DNA of 64,000 nt, from contig JAKTNV010000019.1 of the NCBI GenBank assembly GCA_022747635.1, positions 9,063,501 to 9,127,500 of the forward strand, in the 5' to 3' direction. How positions within the stretch are numbered: the stretch's first letter is position 1; each line of letters opens with the position of its first letter. Shown in pieces: positions 19,752 to 31,309 of this stretch. A model generated the notes under the pieces. The model worked only from the letters and a program-made list of their open reading frames with translations. It was not told where the DNA came from and made no database searches. The position numbers were made by a program, and so were the translations under genes. The stretch comes from Hetaerina americana (Eukaryota; Arthropoda; Insecta; Odonata; Calopterygidae).

Positions 19752-20504
19752 CGAGGGTCATCCGGAAAGTAGTACCCGTTCGTGAAATAAAGACACAAAA
19801 GTAAATATTAACAAACATAAAAAATTTTATTTGAAAGAGGATACTTTAAACTACTTCTCAACATAATCTCCAAGCAAATTAAGGCATTTGTCATAACGTG
19901 TGACAAGTTTCTGTATTCCTGCTGCATAGTCCTTCGCCGCCAGCTCATTGAGATACGCGAGGGACCCATCTTGCACAAATTTTTGCATAATGCAGATGGT
20001 GTTTAACAATTTCATGAACAATTGTTCGAGAAACATTGGGAAAATGCTCACAGATGTCATCAATTGTGACGCGCCGATCGTTCCTCACGAATTCGTCAAC
20101 TGAGCTCACCAGTCGGTCTGTAATGACAGACGGTCTCTCCGAACGCTCATCGTCGTGTGTGTTCCCCCTCCCCATGTTGAAGTTGCGACACCACCGCCGA
20201 ACAGACGACTCGTCCATTACATTGTCTCCATACACCTCCTTTAATTGGCGATGAATATCACATGGGCGAACGTTTCTTGCATTGAGGAATTTAATCACTG
20301 CCCTCACTTCACAACTGGCGGCGTTCTCAATTTTTTTAAACATTGTAAACAATCACAGAAACAACACAGGCAATGCTAGCATCACGCAACTTGGCTCAGA
20401 GAAGGCAGACAAGCCACTAAAGCTATCTGACCTCGTCCAGCGGCTACTCGCGTCGTCAGCACTTCATGCGGCACGAACGGGTACTACTTTCCGGATGACC
20501 CTCG
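19752..20504 (-). mobile_element. internally deleted mariner with perfect TIRs, family MarE
   Basis: 753 bp flanked by TA (19750-19751 and 20505-20506). The terminal inverted repeats 19752-19782 and 20474-20504 are identical over 31 bp and begin CGAGGGTCATCCGGAAAG. The minus strand encodes the N-terminal transposase half, then jumps to the extreme C-terminus, so the catalytic core is deleted. It sits inside the reverse transcriptase region of an older L-B LINE. Perfect ends suggest recent movement, supplied in trans by a full-length relative. Confidence 0.92.
19945..20352 (-). pseudogene. mariner transposase N-terminal fragment (MarE)
   Basis: A 135-codon frame starting with ATG. It carries the DNA-binding half of a mariner transposase: a first helix-turn-helix (residues ~10-60, ending SSVRRWCRNF), a linker with the conserved ERSERPS segment, and a second helix-turn-helix (DICEHFPNVSRTIVHEIV). 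It then has the interdomain motif WVPR, a variant of WVPHEL, just before the stop. All three catalytic aspartates are missing because of the internal deletion. The C-terminal remnant (LVTRYDKCLNLLGDYVE) continues in another frame down to 19851. It could act as a DNA-binding repressor if expressed, but that is inference. Confidence 0.85.
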
Positions 20505-20506
20505 TA

Positions 20507-20830
20507 GTTCGCATGACCTGATTTTCCTAAACCCGCACTGGGTGTGGCAGAGTATGTTCCTACTGCCGAGAAAGGCAGTATTATATCGCTAAAAATATGT
20601 TCTAAGATTTTGCTGGATAACAGTGTCAAAGAAATTTGTCTGCGTTATTGGGATCATATCTATCATCGCTTTAGTAGAGAGGGGTTATGTCTCCCAGCAA
20701 CGAAGTATTGGACCTTCTTCTATCGACTGGTAAAAAACGGCTTAAAGTGTGATGTATTCCACAAGTTTCTTCAGTTTTCATCTGGGAATTCATTTTGGAC
20801 TTGGATCTTCATTCAGTTTTATATTTATTA
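20507..20830 (-). mobile_element. LINE family L-B, 5' half of the split copy
   Basis: On the minus strand the translation next to the mariner reads ISLTLLSSKILEHIFSD followed by CGFRKIRSCE. These are the fingers motifs of Jockey/CR1-like reverse transcriptases that normally precede the palm. Further upstream a DITPLY segment is in another frame. It joins conceptually with 18840-19750 across the mariner, showing the mariner arrived later. The element is 5' truncated near 20830. Confidence 0.65.
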
Positions 20831-20849
20831 GCTGTTTTTTTATTAATAA

Positions 20850-21840
20850 TATATCGCTCAGTAGCTCTTCAGATGTTCGAGGAACTTCGTTTTACGCACT
20901 AATATTCTTGGTGCATCCGTTTTAAAATGAATTATTTAGGATTTTGGCCTTTTTTACACTGTGGGAAATTAAATTATTCATAAAATGATATTCATGTGTA
21001 ATGAAAATTCCTTTTTATACTTGCAATAAAATTATGATTTTTTAAAATAATTCTATGAACTCCGGCTTATAGACACTAATTTCAATACCTAAAACGGGGA
21101 GTTCAATCTTTGATTGAATTAGTTCCTCAAATATCGATTTATGGTTGCCCACACGGAACATTATCTTCTTCCTATCACGGTGGGCGTGATAGCGTGTGTT
21201 CTTGTGTCTCATGACGCTTCAAATAATTTCATACACCCATATTGAAGGCAATAAACTCATCGCCTCTTGAAGGCAATAAACGTGAACAGTTAATTCCATT
21301 TATTTTTTGTAACTAGCACAAGCGATAATACCTATAAAAATATCTGCATTCCTCGGTAAGGCTAAAAATTCAGCATATTTTTTTTCATTTTAATTTAAGA
21401 GAATACATTATGTACATATGTTAATTATCTAACACCGTATCAGCATTTCTATCAATATAAAGCTGCCGCCAAGGATAGGGTACTACAACAATGTTGATGC
21501 TATTAGAGGATTAAAATACGCAAAAGAAACTGTATTTTGGAGTTTGAAAAATATTTTTACGGTTTGCGGGGTTATGAAAATAACTCAAAATGCAAACTCG
21601 TTTTCATGAGCCTTAGGAATTATTTTATTGCTAAAAAACCCGAAATTCCAATTTCGACTATTAAATTAAGCATGAAGATAGTTTCAACAAATTCTGTAAA
21701 AAAAACTAGATAACCGGCGGAATCTTTGAAAAACTGTACCCTTTATGTTTTCTGTCTATAATATGGGCACCGTTTAAATGGTTAAAGATCATATTTTCCC
21801 TCTTTTCCCACGTCTTTCTTGAAATTGTGAAAAATACGTT
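20850..21840. other. unassigned AT-rich DNA
   Basis: No recognisable gene or repeat. Confidence 0.35.
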
Positions 21841-21845
21841 GAATT

Positions 21846-22110
21846 TAATATATATATACATATATATTATATATATAAATATATATATATATATATAAAT
21901 ATAAATAAATATATATATATATATATATATATACATAAATATATATATATATATAAATATAAATATATATATACATAAATATATATATATATATATAAAT
22001 ATAAATATATATATATATACATAAATATATATATATATAAAATATTACATAAATGTATATTATATATATATGTAATATAAATATAATATAAATAATATAT
22101 ATATCATACA
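21846..22110. repeat. complex (TA)n / TAAATA microsatellite
   Basis: About 265 bases of TA dinucleotides regularly broken by TATACATAAATATA and TATAAATATAAATA units, so it has higher-order structure instead of being a plain TA run. Open frames through it are poly I/Y artefacts. Confidence 0.9.
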
Positions 22111-22980
22111 TTATACGTATCAATATAAAATTACATTTTAATACCAAAATACAACTTTTATGATACCATTTTGCGTGATTAGCAAACTTTAAGATAATTA
22201 CTGGTTGTAAAAGCACCATTTGGTAGGATCGTGCGTTTGGAAATAGAATCAAGTGATTGGAATTAAAAGTCCTGGATTCCTTGGAATATTTAACTCCCCA
22301 TTTTCTTTCCAATGTGATTATCATCTGTATCATTTATATTTGTATTATATGCATACTCTATTGCACTATTTATATCATATGTTAAAGTTCAGTACCCTAA
22401 AAAGGAATAAAAATGATATTTCCAAAAAAAACATTTTTCCTGTTAGTTCGGAAAATTTGATTTCTTCTCGATATTCTTTAGTCCAGTAGTCTGGTTATGA
22501 TGGCGATGGCGAAATGATCTGACGGTGTCTGAGCTATGGCCAAAAGGAAGGGGAATTGTTCAACCGTCCATCCACCCACAGACTGACTTGCATCGATGTG
22601 GGAGCTCACATGGAGTAACGCCGAGTGGACGCCACTAGATGCATATATATGTATATATAAATACCACCATTGAAATAGCTTTTTAACAAAGTTTTTAAAC
22701 GGTTGGTTATAGTTTCTATTCCGTGCCGACGTGAATTAAAATAGATTTTGCTCATGCAAGGGAGCATACCATAACATTTCTTCGTTTATTTTCCAAATAG
22801 GGAATTTTTGAGGCGTTAAAGTGCCTCCTATCATTTTGAAATAATCATTAGTGTTCCAATGAATAACGACATTTTTTTGTCATAGCATTGTTTACTAATA
22901 GACTCTGGCAATACTGCTCTACCTAAGAAAGAGCATCACTGACAGCACAGGACTTGCACAACCTTTGTGATTCAACATAA
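22111..22980. other. unassigned DNA
   Basis: No feature recognised. Confidence 0.3.
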
Positions 22981-22983
22981 ATA

Positions 22984-24189
22984 TGAGGGTTGCTATTTAT
23001 ATACTAGGCCTTGTCAACACTAAGTGCTTTGGGCGCCATCTGACGTTTCCATCTAAAAGTTTTACCTTTTTAACGCTGACTTCAAAAAATCTTGTCGTTT
23101 GATCATTACTTGTGTTGTTAACAGTGACTCGAAAATTTTTCCTCAGCGAAAAAAGGGAGTTAACTTGTGAACACTTTCGTGCGATGATTTTTTTACGACT
23201 TTCGACGCGGATTATCAAGACAGGAGGGCATCGATCAACTTAATTCCATATTTGGCAATTAAGCCACATCTTTTGCCAATGTGAAACGCTGAGATAATGA
23301 ACTTCATCATGGCCACCGTCCGCTCAGTGACGAAAGTCGTTAAGGTCATCCAAAATCGTCCAAAGGATGACGACCATCAATTAGATATTTTATGAACATT
23401 TAGCCGTGAAAAAAAATTGTTCATGTTCGATCCCGCATAATTTGACAAGAGCTCGAAAAGATGTTCGTGTCGATTGGTGTAAAGAAATCCACAGCAAATA
23501 AAATCGTGGTGCATCAAAGGCTGTGTCGCATAACATCCACGTCAAATCTTGTGCCTATGCATATGAGCCCGAAACAAAACAGAAATCCACTGCATGGGTC
23601 TTCCAAGACGAGCCAAATCCTAAAAAAGTGATTCATGCACGAAGAACACACATCGAAGCAAATGATCGCCTGTTTCTTCAAAATATCCGGAGTAACATGT
23701 GTCAACCGTACCGTTAGAGCAACGTAGAACCGAGAATTCTGAATGGTAAACGAGCATTTGTTTGCCAGAAGTGCTTGGTGAAATACGGAAAAAAGAAGCG
23801 GCAACGAAGGATCATTCTTCATCATGACAATTCAAGCTCTCACAGATCGGCTGAAACAACTACGGGGCTATTCGACTGGCCAAAATGTCAAATTGATGGG
23901 TCATCCTCGGTGCAGTCGTAATTTAGCACCAATTGACTACTTTTTATTCCCGTTTATAAAGAAAAAATTGCGTGGCCAACTTTTTTCGTTACCTGGAGAA
24001 GCCGTTCATGCATTCGGAAACCATGTTTTGGAGGTACCTCAATGGGAGTGGAGAAAGTGTTACGAAAATTGGTCCGAGCGCATGAAAATGTGTATTGATT
24101 ATTTTTACTTCGAGAAACAATAAAGCCATTTTCAACAATAAATTACTATATTTTCATTAAGAGGCTGAAGATATAAGTAGAAACCCTCG
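22984..24189 (+). mobile_element. decayed full-length mariner, family MarF
   Basis: About 1206 bp flanked by TA. The left end TGAGGGTTGCTATTTATAT and the inverse of the right end CGAGGGTTTCTACTTATAT are imperfect terminal repeats. The coding strand is plus. The second-aspartate signature HHDN is readable near 23820. In a shifted frame (23824-24123) the third-aspartate region reads NLAPIDYFLFP, followed by a normal C-terminus ending KMCIDYFYFEKQ and a TAA. Numerous stops and frameshifts upstream make it inactive. It differs from the other mariners here, so it is a separate lineage. Confidence 0.8.
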
Positions 24190-24212
24190 TATCAACAATA
24201 AATGTCCAGATG

Positions 24213-24241
24213 GGGTAAAATAGGAATATCCTATTTTACCC
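24213..24241. repeat. short perfect hairpin beside MarF
   Basis: Arms GGGTAAAATAGG and CCTATTTTACCC with a 5-base loop, 22 bases outside the mariner end. Confidence 0.8.
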
Positions 24242-24507
24242 TATCAATACAGAATATGCAATGTTTTGCTATATGTGATTTCACCAAAACAAGAAACCCT
24301 TGGCTTTATTCATTTCAAACATTTCGTCAACTTTCCTTCTAATTTACAATAATAACGCCCATTTAAAAGTGATGTTGACGAAATTTATCATCAGGAAACA
24401 TGTACTTTCCAACAGAATTTCAATCCTATGTTATCGGGCTCAATCTTATGCAAATACGCCTCGAGGAATTAAAAAATGATGCGGATTTCAGCAAAGTATA
24501 TTGCAAT

Positions 24508-24519
24508 ACTACAGGCTAT
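24508..24519. repeat. 12-bp target duplication, left copy
   Basis: ACTACAGGCTAT, repeated identically at 25658-25669, flanks the Penelope-like element. Confidence 0.7.
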
Positions 24520-25657
24520 GTTTTCCAAGATTATTCGGGTCTCCCACCGGGTCCACGTTCGTAGGTTTGCCGACGTTTCGATGGCCGAGTCGTCCATCGT
24601 CTTCAGGGCATGTCGTTACTCAGGTATTTGGCCGCCTTATATAGTTTGGTCAGGAGGTCAGGACACGTCTGATTGGTCGGACGCTTTCCGCCTCTTGCTT
24701 TCCTTGATGTTCCTCAAAATGGGTTTCCACGCGTTATTGAGGGAGTATCCGCTGTCTCGGTTAATGGATTTGTTTTCGAGCCGGATCGCTATTGCTTCCT
24801 TAGTCAATCTTTCCCAAAATTTCTCTTCTCGGCACAGGATTCTTGTCTCCTCCCACCGAATGCTATGGTCGGAGATGATGCTGTGCTCTGCAATGGCCGA
24901 CTTCTCAGGTTGGCACAGTCTGAAATGTCTCCGGTGTTCTTTTAACCTTGTAGCAATGGTCCTTCCGGTCTCTCCCACGTAGACTTGGCCGCACTCGCAG
25001 GGTATCCGGTATACTCCAGGGGTCATGAGGCCACAGGAGTCCTTTGCCCTTACTAATTCGTCCCCGAGTTTGTTACAGGGACGGAAGTAGGTGTCGATGT
25101 TGTACCTCTTCAGTATTCTCGTGACCTTGCCCGAGACCGTGGAGACAAAGGGTAGACCCGCCCTTGCCAGTGGTTTTGGTTCGGCTTCCTTCGGTGTGGA
25201 GGACCGAGGCTTGACGGTCCTTTTTAGCGCCAACGCGATTTCTCTCTCGCTGTAGCCATTTTGCCTGAAAGTCTTCTTAAGGTGCAGCAGCTCCTTGTGA
25301 AGGCTTTCTGTGTCAGATATTGCTCTTGCTCGGTGTATAAGCGTTGATAGAACCGCCATTCTCTGGGAGGGGTGATGGTGACTTCTTCCGTTGAGGTAAA
25401 GGTCTGTGTGCGTCGGTTTGCGGTAGACGCTGTGTCCCAATGACCCGTCTGCTTTCCAGTGGACGAGTATATCGAGAAATGGAAGGCTATTGTTGACCTC
25501 CACCTCCATGGTGAACTGTATATTTGGGTGCAGGCTATTCATGTGCTCCAGGAACTGCTTGAGGGTCTCCGATCCATGCGGCCAGATGATAAATGTGTGG
25601 GAGACCCAAATAATCTTGGAAAACATTATTCGCCGGGAAAATACCAGATCATTCGTC
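24520..25657 (-). mobile_element. Penelope-like element, 5' truncated
   Basis: A 1138-bp insertion between two copies of ACTACAGGCTAT. The left edge begins with a 28-bp segment (24520-24547), and its inverted copy with one mismatch lies at 25597-25624 near the right edge. Such inverted terminal pieces are known for Penelope-like elements. The minus strand encodes the end of the reverse transcriptase and a complete GIY-YIG endonuclease. About 140 bp of 3' untranslated sequence separates the stop codon from the left edge. Confidence 0.85.
24658..25657 (-). pseudogene. Penelope-like polyprotein, C-terminal part (RT thumb and GIY-YIG endonuclease)
   Basis: The frame is open for 333 codons, but its apparent ATG (25659) lies at the insertion boundary, so the native N-terminus is lost by truncation. 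Residues ~58-90 carry the terminal RT segment LPFLDILV...HSVYRKPTHTDLYLN. Residues 215-250 carry the GIY-YIG endonuclease core with GVYRIPCECG, then YVGETGRT and RLKEHRRH. Later come SAIAEHSI and a W-containing end. The open, undamaged state of this long part suggests a fairly recent insertion. The RT palm is missing, so it cannot retrotranspose alone. Confidence 0.88.
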
Positions 25658-25659
25658 AC

Positions 25660-26805
25660 TACAGGCTATATTGCGTATGAAAACCTAAGTATCCCGCAAA
25701 AAATCAAATATTTGTGGAAACCAAGCTTATTCCAATTTCTTTATATTCTAATGTTTATCCAAAATTTACCAGTATCGTATTTATATAGAGATAAAGAGTG
25801 ATATATTATCAATTACTACAAATTGATAGTGATGAATCGATACGGAATGCTACCAAATCTCTTTCCCTTCAAAAAAACCGTCACTTTCATTTTAACTATC
25901 GGAGTTTTAAATATTATTCAGATTGATAAATTGATTCTGCCAATGTGATTTTAGAGTCCTGTTCTGATCTATCATCTACATGTTACGTTAATCGAATTTG
26001 AATGGAACTTAGGAGTTCAAAAGCAGGGGCACAATCACGATGTTACTCTAATACACAGAATTACGGCAAAGAAAATATGTATTTGATTTTTCCCTAACAG
26101 TCAGCTGTGCACGGAATGGTGACGGTAATGATGAACGGTGGTGAATAAGACCTTCCAAATCGAGTTGATTTATTTTCAATTAGTACGTGGCAGCCATGGA
26201 AGAATAGTGCAAGGAAAACGCAGGGAAAGAAGCTCCAGAGCGAATCCATTAGAATGCAAGTGGGGGTCTGAATGGTCGATAGAAAGATATGAGAACCGAA
26301 AAAATAAAATTAAGACTAAATAAATCGATGAAAAGGAAAGGCTTTGACCTTATTGAAGAGTAAAATAAGGAAAGATAATCAAGGACTAAAGCAAAGAAAA
26401 ATGCCAAAAAATGTGTAGAATTTAATTCAGCCCCTTAGACTGATGGATAGGAAGAGAAACCTCTGAAAAATATGCGTAAAACAACATAAACGTAATTTTA
26501 GCATACAAATTTACAAGTAAATGTTGATAAAAGCTCACTGAATCTTAATTTTTCACATAAATGTGGAGGTGAAATAACTTCAACGCTATTCGGAAAGACA
26601 AAAATCAAATTACTTTTGAAGATGAGAGAAACATCATTATGTCAGACTAAAAATTCCTGGCGTTAGCATGATAATAGGAAATCTAAATGTAGACCTAGGC
26701 TTGATATATTCATGGAAAAGCCACATTCCCAAAGCTCAAATTGAAACAGCTGTTAAGTGTTTAGGGCTAAACGAGGTGCCAGGGATCGCCAAAATGTCAT
26801 AGAAT
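25660..26805. other. unassigned AT-rich DNA
   Basis: No recognisable gene beyond the right target duplication at 25658-25669. Confidence 0.35.
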
Positions 26806-26812
26806 TTTTTTC

Positions 26813-27610
26813 TTGCCGTAATTCTTTTCCTTACGTAACAACTGATTTGACCGATTTGGTTCGAAACACTTCCTAGATACTTAAACTGCTCTACCTGCCC
26901 TAGAGGGTAAAATCTAGAGCAAGTAGAACGGTTTACGTATCTCGGAAGTGTTTCGAACCAACACGGTCAAAGTAGTAGGGACGTAAGGAACGTAGCGAAC
27001 ACTTCCGAGAGTAGTAGGGACGTAAGGAAAAGAATTGCGCTCGGCAAAGAGGCTTTCACAAGGAGGATTGTCACAAGGGGGAGTTGATAACAGGGATATT
27101 GAGTAAGGATGTTAAGAAAAGACTCGTAAAAACTTTGATATGGAGCGTAGCTATTTCTGGCGCGGAAACGTGGTCATTAAAGCAGGAGGATAGACCAAGA
27201 TAGGACGCTTTTGAAATGTGGGTGAGGAGAAGAATGGAGAAGGTGAAATGGACCGAGAAGAATACAAATGAGGAAGTACTTGATATGGTGGGCGAAGAGA
27301 GGGGTTTATTTGGAGAAATCCTATGGAGGCAGGAAAAGTGGATGAAGGGGGTATTGACCGGCAGTGGGATATTGAAGGTTGTAATAGAGGGGAGAATGTT
27401 GGGCAAATATAAGGGAAAATGTTGTTTTATTAGATTAGGGAAAGGAAAGGAACAGGATAGGGATGTTGGACGGGATGAAGGGAGGAAGAAAGTACTCAGA
27501 CCTGATGTAGAGTAGGATGCTGGATTTTGTGTTTTGTTCGGAGTAATAAAATATGTATTTGGTAGGTGTGTCCTTCCAAAAACCTGCCTTAACCGGTAGA
27601 TTACTTAAAA
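26813..27610 (+). mobile_element. LINE family L-A copy with inverted 5' end
   Basis: From about 26908 to 27607 the sequence follows L-A 42215-42840 closely on the plus strand, including the 3' terminus CCTTAACCGGTAGATTAC. The first part, 26813-26905, is the same 5' region in inverted orientation, meeting the direct part near 26905. The direct part also has a small rearranged duplication near 26985-27030. This is the classic shape of a twin-primed LINE insertion. The frame 27216-27515 retains EMWV-RRMEKVKW-like and TNEEVLDMVGEERG segments. Confidence 0.8.
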
Positions 27611-28765
27611 AATACTGTGAAAATGTCGGGAAAAGGCCGAAACATGGCTAAGCGATTTATTTTTAGCAAAGGTAAGTTTAATATCTATACCAGTGTTGAA
27701 AGTGCGATGAAATTGAAAAGGTCTTCATACCAGAAATAAAAACACCATATATGGTGTAGGAGCTTTGCACCAATGACCATGGTTCATACCGAGAGAAAAC
27801 ATTAGGGGAAAATCAGATGAGCGTTTAATAAAAAAGAACGATGGGGAGTGAGAAAAATGACTGTGAATAAGCTGGGTACCATCTGCGGCCAACACAGCAA
27901 CGTGTGCGGAAGAAGTAAAGAGACGTGAAGAGGACAGTATCATGGGCGGAAAAGGAGACAATGTGCAGACTCAGGATATTAAATAATAAAACAGGGGCCA
28001 TTTTCTGCACTTTGAGTTATGAAGATAATTTGCAAGCGAGAGTTGGGGAGGAAACACTTGGAATTATGAAAAGATAGCCCATTTTAAAAAAATATCACGG
28101 ATGGGGAAAGAAAGGTAGCAGGACGAGGGCAAGGTATGCAGAGTGGCGCATAGGAATAAAGCCTTTTTATGAGGAGCATTGAATTAACTTGAATGTGGAC
28201 GATTGATTATTGTCGTAGCAAGGAAAGTAGGGTTTAGAGGTGATGGAAGCGGTCTCTTATAGAAGTGACGAAAATAAAATAAATAGACGGATAAGCAAAA
28301 GAAAAAATACTTTGAAGTATTTTTAGGACGATAAATGGAATTTGCAAGAATTAAGAGAAAAAGTAAATTGATAACGTAAAATACTGATGTCTGAATTTGT
28401 TGAAGACCATAATTAAAGGAACAAATAAAAGGAAGAACTGTAGCAGAATAAAGTTGAGCTAAGATTTGATGCTAGACTCCGCTAAAATTTGAGCCAGGAG
28501 TTGATGAAAGCGTAGCGCGAGGAGCCATCAAGAGATAAGCTGGTAAGAATTCGAGTGATTATGTAAATATTAATAAACCAACCAATGATTCACTTAATTT
28601 TAACGGCATTGTAAAATAGTTGACTTAAAATGTATTAAATGAAGCGACAATAAATGATACCAATAACGAAAACCATCCTCAATAAATAAACTATTATATT
28701 TTTTATTTCACCTTATGGCAGGAAAGAGCAGGGAATGCGCGTCGCAGGCATGGGACTATAAATAC
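27611..28765. other. unassigned DNA
   Basis: Purine-rich in places. No reading frame with a recognisable family. Confidence 0.3.
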
Positions 28766-28767
28766 TA

Positions 28768-28955
28768 GGCCTACCCCTGAAGTAATAAGACTTATTTTTT
28801 CCCGGATAGTAGTTGGCTTTCAGCCTTTGCGGAGTGTGGATGGTTCATTTGCGAAACCTCTATAACGTGACCTCGTTACGCTCCGTCATTAACCAATTAT
28901 TGGAACAGCGCTACGCTATCAAATTTTACGTTAAACTGTGAAAAACATGCATCAA
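28768..28955 (+). mobile_element. 5' end fragment of mariner family MarC
   Basis: The first ~190 bases match the left end of the MarC element at 49389-50319: a TATTTTTTCCCGGATAG-like block, then CGGAGTG, TGCGAAACCTC, TTACGCTCCGTCATTAACC and GCGCTACGC blocks in the same order. Nothing of the rest of the element follows. Confidence 0.65.
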
Positions 28956-28959
28956 ATTT

Positions 28960-30470
28960 GTTGCTACATAAATTATATTGAGGACCCTACGGTCTCTTGG
29001 GTCTAAATCTAATGCCTATCTAATCTATATAACCAAGTGATACGAGTTGAAATAGACTAGTGGTGTAAAAAAAATAAAGTTAAAAAACATTTCTATTGAA
29101 AATTCATTTCAAATCAGATAACACAAGTTAATTAGTATAAAATTAAAGAAAATGATAAGTTGAATGAGATAATTTGCATTATTTCAACCTTTTGGAAAAT
29201 TTAATTAATGCCTGTCTTTGATGGAAGAAGGCTGGATTCTCATATTTTTGCCTGAATTCATTACGTCATGAATAACATGTAAAATTGCCCAAACGTGTAG
29301 ATGGAATGAAAGGACGACTCTAATAGCCTTTTTAACTGATTCAGGGCTTTTTTTTGATAAGGAATGAAAACTCGGCAAATGGCCCTTTTTTAAATAACGA
29401 ATGTTACGAAGAATCCGAAAAAATAAGGATATTTCCACAACGCTTTCACTTTGACATTCATCGACCAATTTTCTCAAAAAATGGGACTTTTATAGAGGCA
29501 CACTTTTGTAAAGGTACGCCAGATTGTTTAGGTGATACAGATTTGATAATTTATTAGCATTTTATGCTATGCAACATGCTTGCTTATTTTGACAATAAAC
29601 ATCAACGAATAGAATTCTTAAAGATCACCTGTTCTAATAACATTAGTTTTTAAGTAATAGAAATCTATGAGGCACCCATTGCCAGAAAGAAAAAATTTCA
29701 AACTTCAATTTGAATAAAAAAAGAGAAATAGAAGTTAGGCAAAAGTATGCAGGTCTGAATTGCCAAATTTTTCTGTCGGCCCTCATTCTAATCGATAATC
29801 ATGAGCTCTGGAAAATGCTAATGTGTAGTTCACTAGTTCATATCTCATTTAAACATAGAATGATTTTACTCTGCAATCACCAGCGTATTTCACGTTGCAT
29901 CTCAATTGTTTTCTGCGATCTTCCTATCTCCTCACGTAAATTCTTATTTCAATACAATTTAAAATTTATTTTGTAAAATTAATAAAAATCAGTGAATTGT
30001 GTCAGAAATTTTCCCCAATCAGCGCAAACAGAAGTTAATAATCAACTGAACTTTTATCAATTTGGTGGAAGTCATAGGGAGGCATAAGTGAAAATGGGCT
30101 TGCCTTCTTTTACATCAATAATATCAATTGTAGTGTTATCAGCGACGTCAATCTGCTTGTAGATAACAGAGCCACCTACCAAGATGTAAGTGTACTGTAA
30201 ATTGCTGTTGCCGTGTGGACTGTAAGTTACTTTTCAACGATTTAAAAATGTTTGTATGTGGTGTTTGACGTGGGATCTTCAATTGAATGTGAAAAAAATT
30301 GCATTAATAAATACCTAGAAGAAAAACTCCATACCTATACACACCTAATAACTCGGAGGTAAACGTCTATTGCGTTTGGATAAGCTTTTTATGAGCAATG
30401 ACTCTGTGTGCTACTACAATCCTATCCGCCAACTAACATTTCAGAAAAAAATACAAAAGCCACGCACTTT
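28960..30470. other. unassigned AT-rich DNA
   Basis: No recognisable gene or repeat. Confidence 0.35.
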
Positions 30471-30479
30471 TAATCAACA

Positions 30480-30892
30480 TAAACCAACACTTTCTCTCGA
30501 CATTTTATACCTTCCTTATTTCCTCTGAGCCTTCTGCAGCCACACACAGTCATTTAATTCACCCCTACAAATATCTCTCTTCCCAACCATTACTAGTACT
30601 TCATCGTTTGTTTGCATTCGGAACATTTTTATTCAACCCATTCCTATAAGCACCCACATTTTTAAAAACCTGCTTAATCTACTTAATATTCTTGCTTCAA
30701 AGATCCCTGAGAGAAAGAAAGTTCACTTGTCAAAAGTACCCATATTAGTACATTCTTCACATCTTTACCCGAGGTACTTTCATCAACTCCGGCCCTTTTG
30801 CAAAATATTCACGACCTAACACAATTTATCCTTTAACATCCACCTAAAACACTTCCCGTATAAGTGAACGGTTCAACCTGCTCTAGATTATG
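30480..30892 (-). mobile_element. decayed LINE family L-A fragment
   Basis: On the minus strand the broken translation contains KMWVLIGM and, shortly after, TNDEVLVMVGKR. These correspond to EMWVWRRM and TNEEVLGMVGEER of the L-A protein. The right edge (plus strand ACTTCCCGTATAAGTGAACG, then CAACCTGCTCTAG) aligns with L-A near 42220-42255. There are many stops, so it is an old copy. Confidence 0.6.
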
Positions 30893-31045
30893 ACCCCCCC
30901 CCCCTTTATGACACTTAAATGCTTATCTTAGCCCTCCTATTTCTAAATAAGCCTTTTTTGCTTATGATAAATTATTCTTATCTAATACATATCGCACTGA
31001 TTCTGAGATGATCTAAATAATGAATGTAAGCTTTTGGCCGACTGG

Positions 31046-31305
31046 TTAGGCTGACTCAGACGTAAATTTAGTTAGTTTGATGAGTTTTTCAGTTATTTTC
31101 TCTCTGACTTTAAACTTTTCCATGTTTCTCTTACTTATTTCATATTGCATATCAATTGAAAATAACAGGTGATAATGGAGAATTTCGTCTCTCTTTGCTG
31201 CCCGACACGGTTTATCTTGACTCTCCATTCCTATCAGCGTCTGAGACGCACAGGTTCCAGGTAAGTCATCTATTGCTCTAGTTGACTCATGCATACTGAA
31301 AAGTC
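31046..31305 (-). repeat. repeat shared with 2741-2820, with an 82-codon frame
   Basis: The right part repeats the ACGCACAGGTTCCAG block found near 2780. A minus-strand frame runs from an ATG at 31294 to a stop near 31046, basic and K/E-rich, with no recognised domain. It is most likely part of a decayed interspersed element. Confidence 0.35.
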
Positions 31306-31309
31306 TTCA

